Part shown: positions 41,911 to 54,330 of the stretch, piece by piece
Position numbering within the stretch: the stretch's first letter is position 1
Layout of the letters: the number at the start of each line of letters is the position of its first letter
Origin: Anas platyrhynchos
Taxonomy: Eukaryota; Chordata; Aves; Anseriformes; Anatidae
Length of the DNA stretch: 64,000 nucleotides
Reading direction: 5' to 3'
Assembly: GCF_047663525.1 (NCBI RefSeq)
Contig: NC_092593.1
Span: 29,724,501 to 29,788,500 of the forward strand
The notes under the pieces: generated by a model
What the model saw: the letters and a program-made list of their open reading frames with translations, nothing else
Told to the model about the DNA's origin: nothing
The model's database searches: none
Made by a program: the position numbers and the translations under genes

Positions 41911-44343
41911 GTATGTTCTTTTTCTTCAAATCATACATTTTCCAAAGAAATGTAATCACATGGCTTATGGGCTTTTGTGCTCTTGAATTTATTTATTTGT
42001 TTGTTTGTTTGTTTGTTTATTTTATATATTTATTTATCTGGTAGTGATTTCATACATCTGGTTTCTGGCAGTTGCTTTCCATGGGCTGAAATGGCTTTAT
42101 CCTGATGGAGGCAGATGACTGTTATTTGAATTAGTAAAGATTTTCTGACAAGTCCAACAAAAAATGGACTTCATCAGCCAGCTACTGTCCTCAGTGAATA
42201 TTTATTTTATTCTTCAGTCTGATGCAATTTTGGTTTCACTTTCATGAATTCTGGCATATATTTCTTTTGTCTGATGAAAACTCCAAAGACCACGCGTTGA
42301 GAGTCTTTTGTTGTTCCTGTTGTCATTAATTCTAGGCTCAGCAAAGTCAGTTAACTTGCTTTGGTTGTATTTTCATAACATACGGTTTCCTAGGTGGCAG
42401 TCTATGTTATTTCTGTTTGTAGATCATGGTGAAACATAAATCTCAAGCTGAAACTGAAAGAATTATTCTAAAATAGCTGATTTTGTGAAACACAAACGCA
42501 AAATCAGACATTTTTATTAAGTGTTTCTTGACATTTATAAGAACTGTTCTGTGGGATTTGTAAAGCTAATCTAGAAAGTTAAAAACAATTAATAGCACCA
42601 GACATTTCTTTCCAGGCACATATTACATTCCTGTGAAATTACTTCCTCACTTCTGAATTGTGGTCACACAATATCACTACATGATTGCACTACAGTATCT
42701 TTGAGTTGATTTTTTTCTCTTTTTTTCCTTCTTTTATATTCTCTGATGGCTTACACAGACTCCCCCGAACCGCTCCTAGGCAAATAAAAAATAAGCTGAC
42801 TGCATACATTCTCTAGTATTAAACTCGAGGGAGTGGCACTTAGTAGTTTTAGATTTAAGAGGTACCATGGCACGTTCTTTCTGATTGCATGACATTAGTC
42901 TTCTATTTGTTTTTATAACCTGAAGGTCTCAGAGCTGTAAACACGTTGTAGCTTGCTGCTTTCCAAAGGGGTAGAACCACCCTGGCTTTATTTTATACCT
43001 GCCGTCTCCTGTCCTCATACTGATGTTTGTTATTGAGTGGAAATCATATGTTCTGCATCTTCAAAAACCTTGTGTATTCCTCCTAACTTCACTCTGGCTT
43101 TTCTGCCTACATTTCTACAGAGAACAGAAGAATCGCTCCTATTTCACTTGGAACTGCGCAGCAGCAAGGCCATAAAGTAGGGAAGTGTAAATATGCAAAG
43201 GGAGTCACATGGGTGAAAAAAGTCTGCCTATCCATACACAGTTGTAAACTCTAGGTTAATCATCTTTGTTCATAAATATAGTCGTGATAAAAATAGGTGG
43301 CTCTCTGAAACCTGGTATCCCATTGCTCAACAGATAGGAAAACAAAAGGTTAGAATGACTAGGAAAGAAAGGGAAAAAAAAAGAAAAGAGAAAAGCTCTC
43401 CGAGCTACTCAATAAGTCCATGGCATACTTTCATTCTGAATATTGTCTGACTTCTCATCTCAGAGGAAATATGGTAGAACAGCAAAAGTACAGAAGAAGG
43501 TGAGAGGGCTGGTAAAAGGTTTGAGCAAGATCTATTTTGTGATCGAAAAAAACAGATCTACAGAACAAAGGTCTCAGAAATTGTGAATGACATGGGCAAG
43601 ATGTGTGAAGAATGATTGTTCTGTTTCCTGACAGGCAATAACTACGGGATGCTTGGAAAAATCAGGTATTGATTTAATGGCTTCAGAGCAAAGACAGGAA
43701 GGTGATTTTTCCTCTCATGTATTTCTCCCAAACTTTGAAATGCCTTGACAATGGCCATTATAGATGGGAAAAAAAAAGTTACAGGAGTTCAACAAGGGAA
43801 TAGACAAGTTCATGAAACAAACAAACAAAAAACCACACCATAGAGATATGTAATATAAAGATGGAAACAAAGACAATATAAACAATATTCAATGTCAGCA
43901 ATACAGTTTGTTTCAAGAGCTCCCTGAGCCACTTATTGCTGGTGGCTGCGAGGCTGCTCTGCATGCAGGTTATCGCTGCTTTCTTACAGCATTCCTCAGC
44001 ATTACTTGATGTCCGGTGTAAGGATGACAATTCATTTTGTATGCCAAATTGAGATCCAAGATGAGATTTGGAAATCATTTACATGGTTAAGCAATAAGCT
44101 CAGCACTGTGCCCAGAGCTCTTATGATAACTACTAATTATAATGAAACCAACCCTGTGAATGATTGACTTCGGGTGATAAGACCTGCTCCCGAACTTCCC
44201 TTCTTGAAGAGTTTTCTTTGGGATTTTCTTTGGGGTTGCATACAGACCTAGAAGCCATTAGTTGTCTTATTTCTTCATTGGCTTGCTACGCAGGTGCTTT
44301 TTATGACATCCCCTGAGCTTTCAGATCAGTGGGATACTTCTAG
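41911..44343 (+). other. Spacer after first exon A, with (TTTG)n repeat
   Basis: Intronic or intergenic DNA. A (TTTG)n/(TTTA)n simple repeat occupies about 41988-42037. I see no exon or clear element in the remainder. Confidence 0.5.
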
Positions 44344-44765
44344 TACTGTCTAAGGTGAAAGCCACTGGCTTAGCATGAGTCCAGTATTGGAAAAGCTCAG
44401 GCAGATTGGGCACAAAATGCTTGCTGATGATCTACAAACCACTATGTAGACGACATGCTAGAAATATATCCAGTGCTTTACACAAGAGAAGAGCTGGACA
44501 GGTGAACTTCTGTAAGGCTCTGCAGCGACAACCTGTCCTACTTGATGTTGTGGCAGTCAGTAACAGCTCAGTGCAACACTGCCAGGGTGATATTTCCTCC
44601 CTGCAGGAGTCTGTTCAGTAAGAAGGAAATGACAGTGTCCTATTCACAGTGGCTTTGATGCTATCTTGTGATGCTCCTGTGTGGAGCGAGAGTTGCTAAT
44701 TGTGCTTTACTCCTATCCATGCTGTCTGGGAGAGGATCTCTGAGTGGTTCACACCAGGGAACAGC
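44344..44765 (+). pseudogene. Degenerate UGT1A first exon
   Basis: Stretches align in order with the 41056 exon: AAGCCACTGGCTTAGCATGA (the SHWLSM motif), ATATCCAGTGCTTTACACAA GAGAAGAGCTGGACAG, GGCTTTGATGCTATCTTGTG ATGCTCCTGTGTGGAGCGAG (the FDALLTDP-CGA region), and GGGAGAGGATCTCTGAGTGG (the RGFPCS region). Several stops and frameshifts break the frame, the TDP codons are lost, and no start or splice donor is visible. Confidence 0.85.
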
Positions 44766-47700
44766 TCTGGGAATCGTTCTGCAGGTTCTCATTGGCTGCA
44801 GCTGTAATTATCCAGGTTTTGTGCAGGAGAATCATTAGACGCATAGGCCTGTGCATCCAAGAGAAGGGTGGTGGTGCTTGGCCAGGCATTGTCACTTCGT
44901 CCCTTAGCAAATCCAAGCATTTGTAGTTCTATCAGGGTGGCACAGTGACAGCCACAGGCTTAGACCTGCCTGTAGGTGGCCCGACATGAACTCCCTGAGC
45001 TAGGAGGCTGCTTATCTAGCCATGAGGTGAGCAGGCAGGGCTGTTTAGGATTACAACACTCACAAGTTTATTGCATCTGCAGGCAGCCTCTTTGTGGCTG
45101 GAGATGTGTGGCAGCAGGCAATGCAAGCATCCAGCCGCAGGGCAGTGCCACTCACAGCTCCCTTGCTTCCTTGCCTTGCCTTCCTGGCAATTTTTTTTGA
45201 TCACTCTGAAATACATTTTATCCTCTGTAGGTCAAAACTGCATTTTCTATTTCAATGTCAGATGTGGAAGTATGTCTATAAAGAAGCAAAGCGACAAGAA
45301 AGGACAGGCTGGCACTGAAGGCTTCTGATGAGTAAAGCACTCCTGTCGTGCAGCTTTCTTTTCTCAATCAGCGGAGTAGTGGCTCAAAATGAGGTTTCTT
45401 TTCTTAGAAGAATAGCTTAAGCCACAGACCTTTCCGTTTCAACACTTCCCATAGCTTTCCACAGGCAGAAATATCTGGTATTGCCACCCAGTTCCAGAAG
45501 AGGGCTCCTTTGTGTCACATCTGACACTGCCTGACTCAGTACCTGTTCAGGAGCTCAAGGCATTGCTGAGGAGCTCAAGTTTTCACAGAACTGGGCAAAT
45601 GTGTCATATGCAGCACAGAGCTGGGAATGAAATCCCCAAATCCCTGACCCTCCTGAGCCATAAACATCATCCTGAAATACTCTCATCTAAGGCAGAGTGG
45701 TAGAGCCTTTTCTCCGTCAACTCCTGACCACAGGACTATGCCTGGGGGAACACAAATTGCATTTATTCATTGACTAAGATAACTGGCTGCCTCAGGCTGC
45801 GTTTCTTCTTGTCTTCCAATTTGCATTGCCATCTGTTTCAGTATCAATTACATATTCATTAACATACGCATAAATCCAGTTGCCAAGTCCCAGTGTCATG
45901 CAGGTTTAATACAAGGCTTGCAGAAAACAGGCTTGGTATCTCAACTGGGCAGAGGTCCTATGCCAGCATCATATTGACTCCTGAAGTACCTGAAGGTTGT
46001 CGTGATAAGTGTTCCCTCATTAGGGAGACCAGAAATGAACTTGCACTGTGTGTCCAGAAACACTTTGATGAATATCTCATTCATAACCAAAGCAAATGCA
46101 AAGCTGCATTTTTTAATTTATTTTTTTTAGGCAGTTCACAAAGTTTGTGTAAATTGATCAAAGCTCAGAGATGTAAGCTATAGCAACCTTTCAAAAAAGT
46201 TTCTAGCTTTTTAACCCAAACCACTAAACACTTATTTAAACAACTGGTCAACTTAAAATAGTTAAATAAACTGATTCAAGAAGATACACGTAGTTGCTCC
46301 AGTAAAGCAGGAGTAGAACGGAACAAAGGCGCTTTGTTTTGTCCCTCCAGCAAAGGGATTAAGAAAACAGGCCCTGCTCCGAAACCCTCTTGCCAGAGCC
46401 AGCAGCATCTGAGAAGCTCTGATAAGGAGACATGTCCAACTGGTCCTTTGAAATATGCAACTGAAGTGGAATTCAAAGACTTTGGCGAAAAGTCAAAGCA
46501 TACAGTAAGCAGTACCACAACACACAGACATACCTGGTACACAGAAACACTTTTCAAAACCTGCACAGCCAAATGTCACTGTGTCCTCAGAAGGGACTCA
46601 CATGTCTGAGGGTACCTCACTTTCCTAACACGGGTAGGTGATGTAGTACAGGTACAGGGCAACTCTTCATTTTCAGCTCTGAGGTAGCAATTATCACTCT
46701 GTTCATGAACCAAACAACAGGCTCATCTTCAATATTCAAGGTGTTGATGAACTTACTGACATTTCCGAGCAGTCTTATACCATGCCAGTATTTGTAAAGT
46801 TGTTGAACACCTCTAAAAGTAGCCACACTGTTCATCTGCCTTACATTGCAATGGCAAAATACACATCAGGCAAATAAAAGTAGTGCTGCTTGTGCCGTGT
46901 ATTGTGCATCTTCATTGCACAGCATGCATCAGCCTGAAATGGACAGTCTAAAGCATTCATCTCACTGTCCTCTTCAGTCTGTTCTTGTCCACATCACTGT
47001 GCTTTCCATATTTCAAAGAAAAGATATAAAAGGAGGCTAGAAAACACTTCTTTCTACAAAAATCCCTTCATATCAAATGGAACTACTGCCTTACTTTCCC
47101 TTCCCATGACAAGTTTGTCTTCTGGTCAAGTTAGCCTTCTCTAATATGATTCTAAAGGTGAATGCGAAGGTAAAAATATTTGACAAAGGTCTGCGCACAA
47201 AAATCAAGAAATGTTATAAGAGTATAGGATACAGTCAATAATTTCAGGATCACATACTGTCATTTTCATATGATCTCTATTTACTGCTTAGAAGAGGGCT
47301 GCCCTAAAAACGATCTGTGTTCTGTGGCTTCCGTAGCTGCCTGCTGCTTCTTGCTACTGTGAAGACTTAAAGTTACTTCCCAACTGGCAGTTTGATGAGT
47401 TGTTTTCCCTCTGAAGCCATGCTAGGCATATTTCCTCATTCTGTGCAGGTGAATAACGGTGTATGTCCATAGCTATGAAAGGGGGGAAATCAGGCAGGTT
47501 CATGCTAGCAGCTACCAAGCTACTGTAATCCTTTTGCTTGACACTTGAGCATCAAAAAAGGACTGGGTTCGATTACACGAGGATTCCTTCTGACAAAATC
47601 TAAAGCCCTATCCATCATCCAAAAACCTGGGAAATCAAATTGTGCTGTCATCACACTCAGGTGTTCAAACAACTTTTTACTGCTTGCAAAGCCCAGAGCA

Positions 47701-48895
47701 TAAGGGTGTGAGCAACCTCATCTAACAACAGGAAAACAACTTGAGTAGGTGAAACAACACCTCTAGATTGCTTCTTCCCTAAGTGCCACTCGCTGTTTGC
47801 TGCTTAGATGAGAAGGAAACCACATGGCAGCCAGTCTGTCCTGCTGTTATTAACACCTCTTTCAGCTGAAGCAACCCCAGGGTGAACGGTAAGCTCAACT
47901 GCATCCTAATATCTTAACATGACTAGTGATCCAAGCTTAAGTCTCGTTTAATTTCTGTCCCTCTGCATGCAGTGGGGAAGGCTTTCCTCCTACTGCCAAG
48001 AGCTGGCACACAGCTCTTGCACTTTGAGGTCTCTTTTCTTGCAAATTCTTTGAGGTGTTCTTCTGCAAATACAAGTGGAGTAATACAGTAATGAGCAGCA
48101 GAGCATTCAAACCTGCAAGTGACACCAGTGCCCTTTGCTACTGGATAATGAACAGCAAACACGTGTAAACCTACCAAGTTATGTTAAAAAACAAGCCAGT
48201 ATGTTAATTTTCTGAATACCAATTATTTGGCTTAGACCTGACCCCAGCTGAATCTGTGCTAATCTAAGAACTTCAACCTTTATTTTTCTGTTGTACTCTG
48301 TGTCCTGTTAAAATGGTTTGCCTTCAATTTCTCTGGCTTTTATTCTGTTCTTTCTTTTGCTTCCTCACCTCTTCCACAGTTTTTGCTCTGATGGTCCAGT
48401 ACAGAAAGTAGGGAGTCTGTTGAGTCTGTAAGAAAGTATAGCCATACTAGCAAGAGGCTGGTGCTCATATAGACTGGAAGATGAATATTGTATTTTTTTT
48501 CTTCTTCTTTCTTGAGGGCAGGCTCCCCTCTTATACCCTTCTCTCCACAGCAGTTCTTTTCAAAACAACTTTTCATTGCTCGAACAACTTTGAATGTAAC
48601 AGCAGCAAACACCCAGAAACATCCATGCCTTAACGGCTGGAGAACAAGAGAACCAGCTGGAGAACAAGAAACCAGAGACTGCTTGGAGTCTCCTGAATCA
48701 CCCTTCTTCATTCCCTCTAGACTCTTTTATATTCCTGATGGCCTCGTCCTTACGAGTCTAATGTTATCTCAACCACGGGGCTTTCCAACCCCCATGGCCA
48801 CATTCCCAAATCTCCCCCTTCTTTATTAATATCAACCATTTTCTCGACACGAATTACCACTCCATATATAACACAACCAAGAAGTATCTGGCCCC
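44766..48895. other. Spacer without recognisable genes
   Basis: Several short open frames occur on both strands, but none has a recognisable motif, splice context or homology to the UGT1A exons. I see no coding feature here. Confidence 0.4.
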
Positions 48896-48899
48896 GCAG

Positions 48900-49008
48900 A
48901 GTTCATGAACTGTTTGAGTCATGAACTGACTTGACACAGGCCGTGAACTCCTAAGTTCATGCACTAGAACCCTGTTGGTTTATGTTATCTGATGTTCAGC
49001 TGTGAACT
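48900..49008 (+). promoter_or_regulatory. Cluster of nuclear-receptor half-sites (candidate xenobiotic-responsive element)
   Basis: Five perfect AGTTCA/TGAACT half-sites occur within 109 bases: 48900-48905 and 48906-48911 (abutting palindrome AGTTCATGAACT), 48922-48927, 48944-48949, and 48954-48959 (everted pair with four-base spacer CCTA). TGTTCA at 48993 and TGAACT at 49003 follow. AGTTCA is the preferred half-site of the PXR/CAR group, including the single chicken xenobiotic receptor CXR. The position within the UGT1A array fits an enhancer, but the spacings are not the classic DR4 or ER6. Confidence 0.4.
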
Positions 49009-49399
49009 TCTGTTTTGCAACTTAATTTTATGCCCGATAGGATGACGGGTTAGATGGAAGTTATCTGTAGAGATGAGGACAGAGTTTCAGTTGGCTGCTT
49101 ATCTTCAAAAATGCAGGTTTGCATCAATGGGAAAAAAAAAAAAATCACTTTTCTCAATTGTACCAACTAGTCTTTGTTGTTTAAAAAACGACTCAGGTAG
49201 TTCAACATTGATTTTTCATATTTATCTTTAGTGTAAGTTATGTTTCACTGTACCATTTGCTTGAGTTGAATTGGAAAAGAAAATGCTTATAAAAAATTAC
49301 TATACTGTAACAATTTGACAGTCTGCAGTGGGATGGAGATCTCCATCACTGTATGGATAATTGTAATTTGGTATACTCTGTATAGACTAAGTATGTCCA

Positions 49400-49560
49400 C
49401 GTGGGGTAATCCTAGCAGTCCACCTGTTCTGTGGATGCCTTTCTATCATGGGTCCCCATGTAAGCTAGATTATCTTGCCAGTAAATGTCCAAATACCACT
49501 TCTTATATCCCAAGGGGCTCTACCAGCTGCACAAACCATGTGGCAGTCTCCCTGTGGGTG
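49400..49560 (+). pseudogene. Degenerate UGT1A first-exon fragment
   Basis: The frame FYHGSPCKLDYLASKCPNTT SYIPRGSTSCTNHV aligns without gaps to the RGIPCGLDFEATQCPNPPSY VPRVFTEHTDHM region of the intact exons. Nucleotide matches such as CCATGTAAGCTAGATTAT and ACTTCTTATATCCCAAGG support it. The flanks are not recognisable as UGT1A and no GSHWLSM or splice donor is seen. The open frame running from 49315 to 49791 across it has no ATG start and is a relic, not a gene. Confidence 0.8.
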
Positions 49561-50980
49561 CTGAACCTCCTTGTCAGCAACTGCCTTCTAAGGACATTTG
49601 TGCCAGGTTTAAACAGTGCTTTAAAGTCTGGAGAGATGTCCATCCACCATCATTTTATCAAAGGGCTCTATGTGGATACCAAGATACCACTCCTTTTATA
49701 CCCCACCTTCTCTTCACCGGAGAAATCAGCTGCAAGAAAGGGAAAAGCCTGTCGAAGGTACAAGGATCTGGGGCAGATATTTTGTGCTTGATGGGAGAGG
49801 AAGCTGTACACAGGAGTAAAAGTTTCACACAGGTTTGTGAGAGAATTTTCCACTCAGATCTTCTTTGGGCAAGCTTCGTGTTTTCCCCTGTGCTGGTGTT
49901 GCTGTAGGGTGGTTTGGATGGTCCTGCCCTACTTCATGAGTGTGCTGCAGTGAGAAGTGATCAGAAGACCAAAGCTCTTAGCTCATGCTGATAAAAACTA
50001 TGAAAAGAAATTAGATAGGAGGCAAGTTCAATCCAATCACATGGATGAACAAAACCTAGGCATGGGACCAATTGAAGGTGGCCCAGCACCACCTCTGCAA
50101 CCTGGGAAGTGTTCTTACAAGTAAGTGAAGCTGCAAACCTGGGTTTACCTGGCATTGCCAACAAACACTCTCCAGCTGTATCTGAGACTGCTGTGGCATG
50201 TTCACATGTTGTGACAGCTCACACAACAGCCGTGCACAGCCCTACATCCTGGGAAAGGGGCGGACACAGGGCATATAGGGTGCCCAGATACCACTGTCTG
50301 ACCTGGGCAGGGATGGGGCGGATGGGTCCCATCTCCTTTCCACATCAGAGCTGCAGTTGTGCTGCACTGAGTGCTGCTGTAAGAGCACAGGGAGAGATCA
50401 TGGGGGGCTTGGCTTCTTATGGATTAAACCAGCTGTGTGGTCACTAGAGAAAAATGCCCAGCCTTGGGAGGAGTAGCTCTAACAAAAAGCCAAGCCTTTC
50501 TGGGCAAAGAACAAGGGACAGGCAGGAGTCATTCCCAGCTGCCTGCGTGATTTGTGCTCACGTGTCCATAGCTGTTCATGGGTGCTGCCTGCCTGCACGT
50601 GAGGCTAACTGAGCCACAGGCTAAAGTTGGGCTCTTGCCTTCCCCGGACATTTCCCCTGTGGCTTGGTAACAATAACTGCAGACTCACCCACCAGCTTGC
50701 AGTCCCCTACCTCCCAGCCTGCTGTGCTTGGAGGCAAGAAGGGTGAACAGGAGAGACTGCTGCTGTGGTTCAGGTAAGGAATATGAGATGAGACGGGGTC
50801 TGCATGGCTGGGCTGCTGATGGTAGGAAGGATCATCAGTCAGTGGTCCTAGTATGGGACAAAGAAGAGCAGGCTGAGGCACTGAGCTGTAGTCACAGCCT
50901 GGGAGAGCCAAGTTTATGGCAGAAGACACACCTTTCTCATGGTTGTGCAAACCAGCTTTTGAAGCACAAACCCCAGTTCA
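49561..50980. other. Spacer upstream of first exon B
   Basis: Moderately GC-rich, with several overlapping short open frames on both strands but no recognisable domain. Possible weak continuation of the 49.4 kb relic to about 49720. Confidence 0.35.
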
Positions 50981-50986
50981 ACCCTT

Positions 50987-50999
50987 TGTAATCATTAAT
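50987..50999 (+). promoter_or_regulatory. HNF1-like site upstream of first exon B
   Basis: TGTAATCATTAAT holds the HNF1 core TAATCATTAA and lies about 172 bases before ATG 51171. Confidence 0.45.
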
Positions 51000-51170
51000 C
51001 TTCCAATGTGAATCCCATTGCGTGCAAACTGCAAAACCCATGAAACATGCGGCAAGTCAAAAAGGGCAAAGGTATCGTGAAAAAGCATTGCCAAGTGGTG
51101 CATTTGCGTAGGTGGATCGTAGCTACAAAAGCTCTCTCTCACTTGGGCTCCGGTCTGTTCAACTCCAAAC

Positions 51171-52007
51171 ATGCTGGTGGCTGTGCTGCTCCCCTTCTTG
51201 TGCTGCCTGGGTAGCGCTGCTGCTGGGAAGGTGCTGGTGATCCCGATGGAGGGCAGTCACTGGCTCAGCATGAAGGAAGTGCTGATTGAGCTGAGCAAGA
51301 GAGGGCATGAAATAATTGTCATGGCACCAGAGATGAAAACGATTGTAGATTCCTCAGAGTGGTACACGCTGAAAACATACCCTGTACCTTTAAAAGAGGA
51401 AGAGATGGAAGATCTTCTGCATTCACTTACTGCAAACAGTTTTAATGACCAGCCTTTTATTTACAGATTTTTGAATATTTGGGATATTTTTAAAAAGAGT
51501 TCTGCCGTCTTTGAAGTTGCTTGCAGTTCCCTACTGCACAACAAAGAGATGATGAAATTCATTGAAGAAAGCAAATTTGATGTCATGTTTACAGACCCTG
51601 TGACACCCTGTGGACAAATAATTGCTTTGCATTTTTCTATCCCTTCTGCTTTCTTCTTGCGGGCTATCCCATGTGCTATAGACACTCACGCCGCTCAGAG
51701 TCCGGACCCACCGTCCTACGTCCCACGAATGTTCTCCCTCAATACAGACCATATGACATTTCCTCAGAGAGTCGAGAACGTACTGATTGCCATTTCAGAG
51801 GCTTTCACCTGCAGAATCATCTTTTCACCATTCGAAAGACTGGCCTCGGACTTCCTCCAAAAGCCCATCACGGTTACAGAGCTTTTAAGCCACGGGTCCA
51901 TTTGGCTGAAGAGACTGGACTTTGTCTTTGACTACCCCACACCCGTGATGCCCAATATGATTTTCATTGGAGGCATCAACTGTGCACGGAAGAAGCCGTT
52001 ATCTCAG
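51171..52007 (+). CDS. UGT1A: UGT1A alternative first exon B (intact)
   Basis: 279 codons, the shortest of the array because of a short signal peptide (MLVAVLLPFLCCLGSAAAG). It continues KVLVIPMEGSHWLSM with catalytic His30, FDVMFTDPVTPCGQ with the Asp partner, and a C-terminal PVMPNMIFIGGINCARKKPL SQ. The donor is CAG|GTCAGT. There is a Glu in place of Asp before GSHW. The variable middle (TANSFNDQPFIYRFLNIWDI) is unlike any other copy, so a distinct substrate range is expected. It is intact from ATG to donor; the extra residues to 52034 are intron read-through. Confidence 0.95.
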
Positions 52008-54330
52008 GTCAGTGACTGGCTGGGAAAAGTATAACAAGGGAGAAGTTCCAGCAGTGTTTGATGTAGAGTTTACTTACCTAAAGATTAGCTGTTTGTTTTG
52101 TTAACAAGTTGTGGTTCCACCTCCTTTTTTTGGGCCTGCCCAACACAGGGATTTTTTTCGGTGAGGGATCACACGCTCTGCAGCGTTTAATTCCAGCTGG
52201 TCAGGTGCACAAACACCGCTTGGTCCAGGAATGAATGCAAAAAGGGCAGGAGAATTATAGCAGCTCTTCCAAACATTCCCTGCCCCACGTGGCAGTGGCC
52301 TATTTCTTCTAGAGCACTAGCTGCTTATCTGGTCAAAAAGCAACTCACCGGGTTATGTGCAGTAGTATTATTTGCTCTTCTCTGTAACAGCAGTGTTGTG
52401 TTTGAGTTGAAGGCTAATAATTTTTTTGTGGTGAAAGTTATGGTCTAACAACAGTTCCCATCACAAAAACCAGACAGCTGAGTTCTCTGCTGCATTTTTA
52501 TGAGACATCCAGCTTGGATAGGAAATGTTGATGGGTGGTTGCTCAGGCATCTGTGACCTAAAAAGCATGCAACAAAAGCACGTCCTTCGTGTCCAAGAAT
52601 TCCAGTAAATATTGTGGGATCTTTAAAGCTGATCACTTGTTGCGTGTGTATGATACATGAGAGCTTGCTGGTGCTCATGCTGTACATGTAGCCCATAGCT
52701 GCATGTGATGTATCTGGGCTCCTTGCTTGCTTGTGATATAAGTAGAACAGTCTCATGTTGTGAAGCCAGAGATTAACTAGAAAAAGACAGCTAAGAGGAG
52801 ACAGCTCTCCTCAGCAGCTGATGGATCTGTAGTTAGTGTCATCCAGCAGTTTCAGCAATATATCGCATCATTTCCTGGAAAGGATAAAGTTTTATCCTTT
52901 ACAGATGCTCCTTAGAAATAAACAGGCACCTCTCTACTCTTCCCTTGAACTTTTCTCACTTGCCAGCCTTCTGTGCGTCATAAGGAATGCACTCCTCCTT
53001 CTCCTCTGGCAGTCAGATGTCTTTGTGAATATGAATGAATGAAACTTCAGGATAAAACAGATTTGCATTTCCCAAGCATAGCACACCTTCCCCAGAGCCA
53101 ACCTTAAAGCTCTGGGGCTTTGCTTTACTCCTCCCAGTACTTCACCTGATGCTGCCCATTGAAAGTACCACTGATTCCTGTTGAGCTGCTATCATGCAGA
53201 TCTTGCTTTCTCACAAAAGTGCCTTTCAAATTGCCACCCCCTCCCTGCATGGGCACTTTTGTCAGGGTAGTGCTTTTTCCTATCTGTTCTGTCCATCCAG
53301 CTCTTTAATGGCTCCCTCAGGGACAAACCCAGGGAGACCAGCTCTGCCTGCAGGCCAGGCCTTGTGGCAGTTCCAGCTTAAATTTAGGCTCTCCTCTAAA
53401 GACAGAGCTCGCTCTCACCTTATCTTGCTCAAGGGCTAAAGTTCACAGTCCAGCAAGAATAGTTGTTACCAATTCTTTAGTGGTGCTGCTAGCCCTGATT
53501 TTTATTTTAATTTTAATTTTATTTTATTTGCTGTTTTCTGGCTATGGCTGTGCATCACACAGTTGCATCTAACAGCACAGTTTAATCCTGCAGGTTGACA
53601 AGTGTCTATAACAAATACTTGCTAACTGCTTAGAGTTTTAGTTCCTAGTCTTAGCTTTTCATCTGCAGTGAGAACATCACCACTTACCATTCACAGTCAG
53701 TTCTTGTCCTGAAACAAGAGGACTGTTGTTTTCTAACCCTGTCCAGACTTTCCTGTATCTAATTGGGTACAAGGGGAACTGAGTGGCTTTTCTTATAACT
53801 CCTGGAAGAAAAAAGTGTTTCAGAAAGGCACAGGATGAGAATGAAGAAGTGTCATGCATGGCAGCACAGATTTAGTAGTTTGCCTTGGCTCATGCAAGTC
53901 TCTGCTGCAGCATTGGTTCTTGTAATACATTTGTACCTAGTGTTGCATCTGGACCCAGGACTTAGCTCTGTGTAAATCGCAGAGCATTCTCCTTAGGATT
54001 TGCACAGATACTGTGTAGTATAGTGGCATTGTTTTGCTTTGTTTTCCTTTTTTTTTTTTTTTTTTCAATCTGACATGAAGCATCACAGAGAAACAATCAG
54101 AAAGGACCTGTCCCAAGGGATTCTCAGGTACCCAGGCCAGTTCTGCCCAACAGGAGTTGATTATCACATTCCTTAAATGTTTCATCAGTACCATGAATGG
54201 TTGCTAGTGACTGGTTTTGCTGGAAAAACCAGATCATTAAGTGGGAATGTGAGAATCTGGCAGGGGGCTCTGGGTCTACTTAAGATCTGTCAGGTAAGGG
54301 CAGAGGAACAGAATTTGGATTTCTAGAAAC
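52008..54330. other. Spacer between first exons B and C
   Basis: No gene recognised. Simple AT-rich repeat (ATTTT)n at about 53500-53530 and a T run near 54049-54066. A half HNF1-like ATCATTAAG at 54233-54241, about 90 bases before the next ATG, is a weak promoter candidate. Confidence 0.4.

Noticed and set aside
48340..48829. Open frames of 113-123 codons on both strands
   Set aside because: No recognisable motif, no splice context, and a small internal direct repeat (CTGGAGAACAAGA) only.
49315..49907. Two long overlapping open frames (158 and 140 codons)
   Set aside because: Neither has an ATG near its start and they share a UGT1A exon relic in one frame; no complete domain. Treated as a pseudogene fragment.
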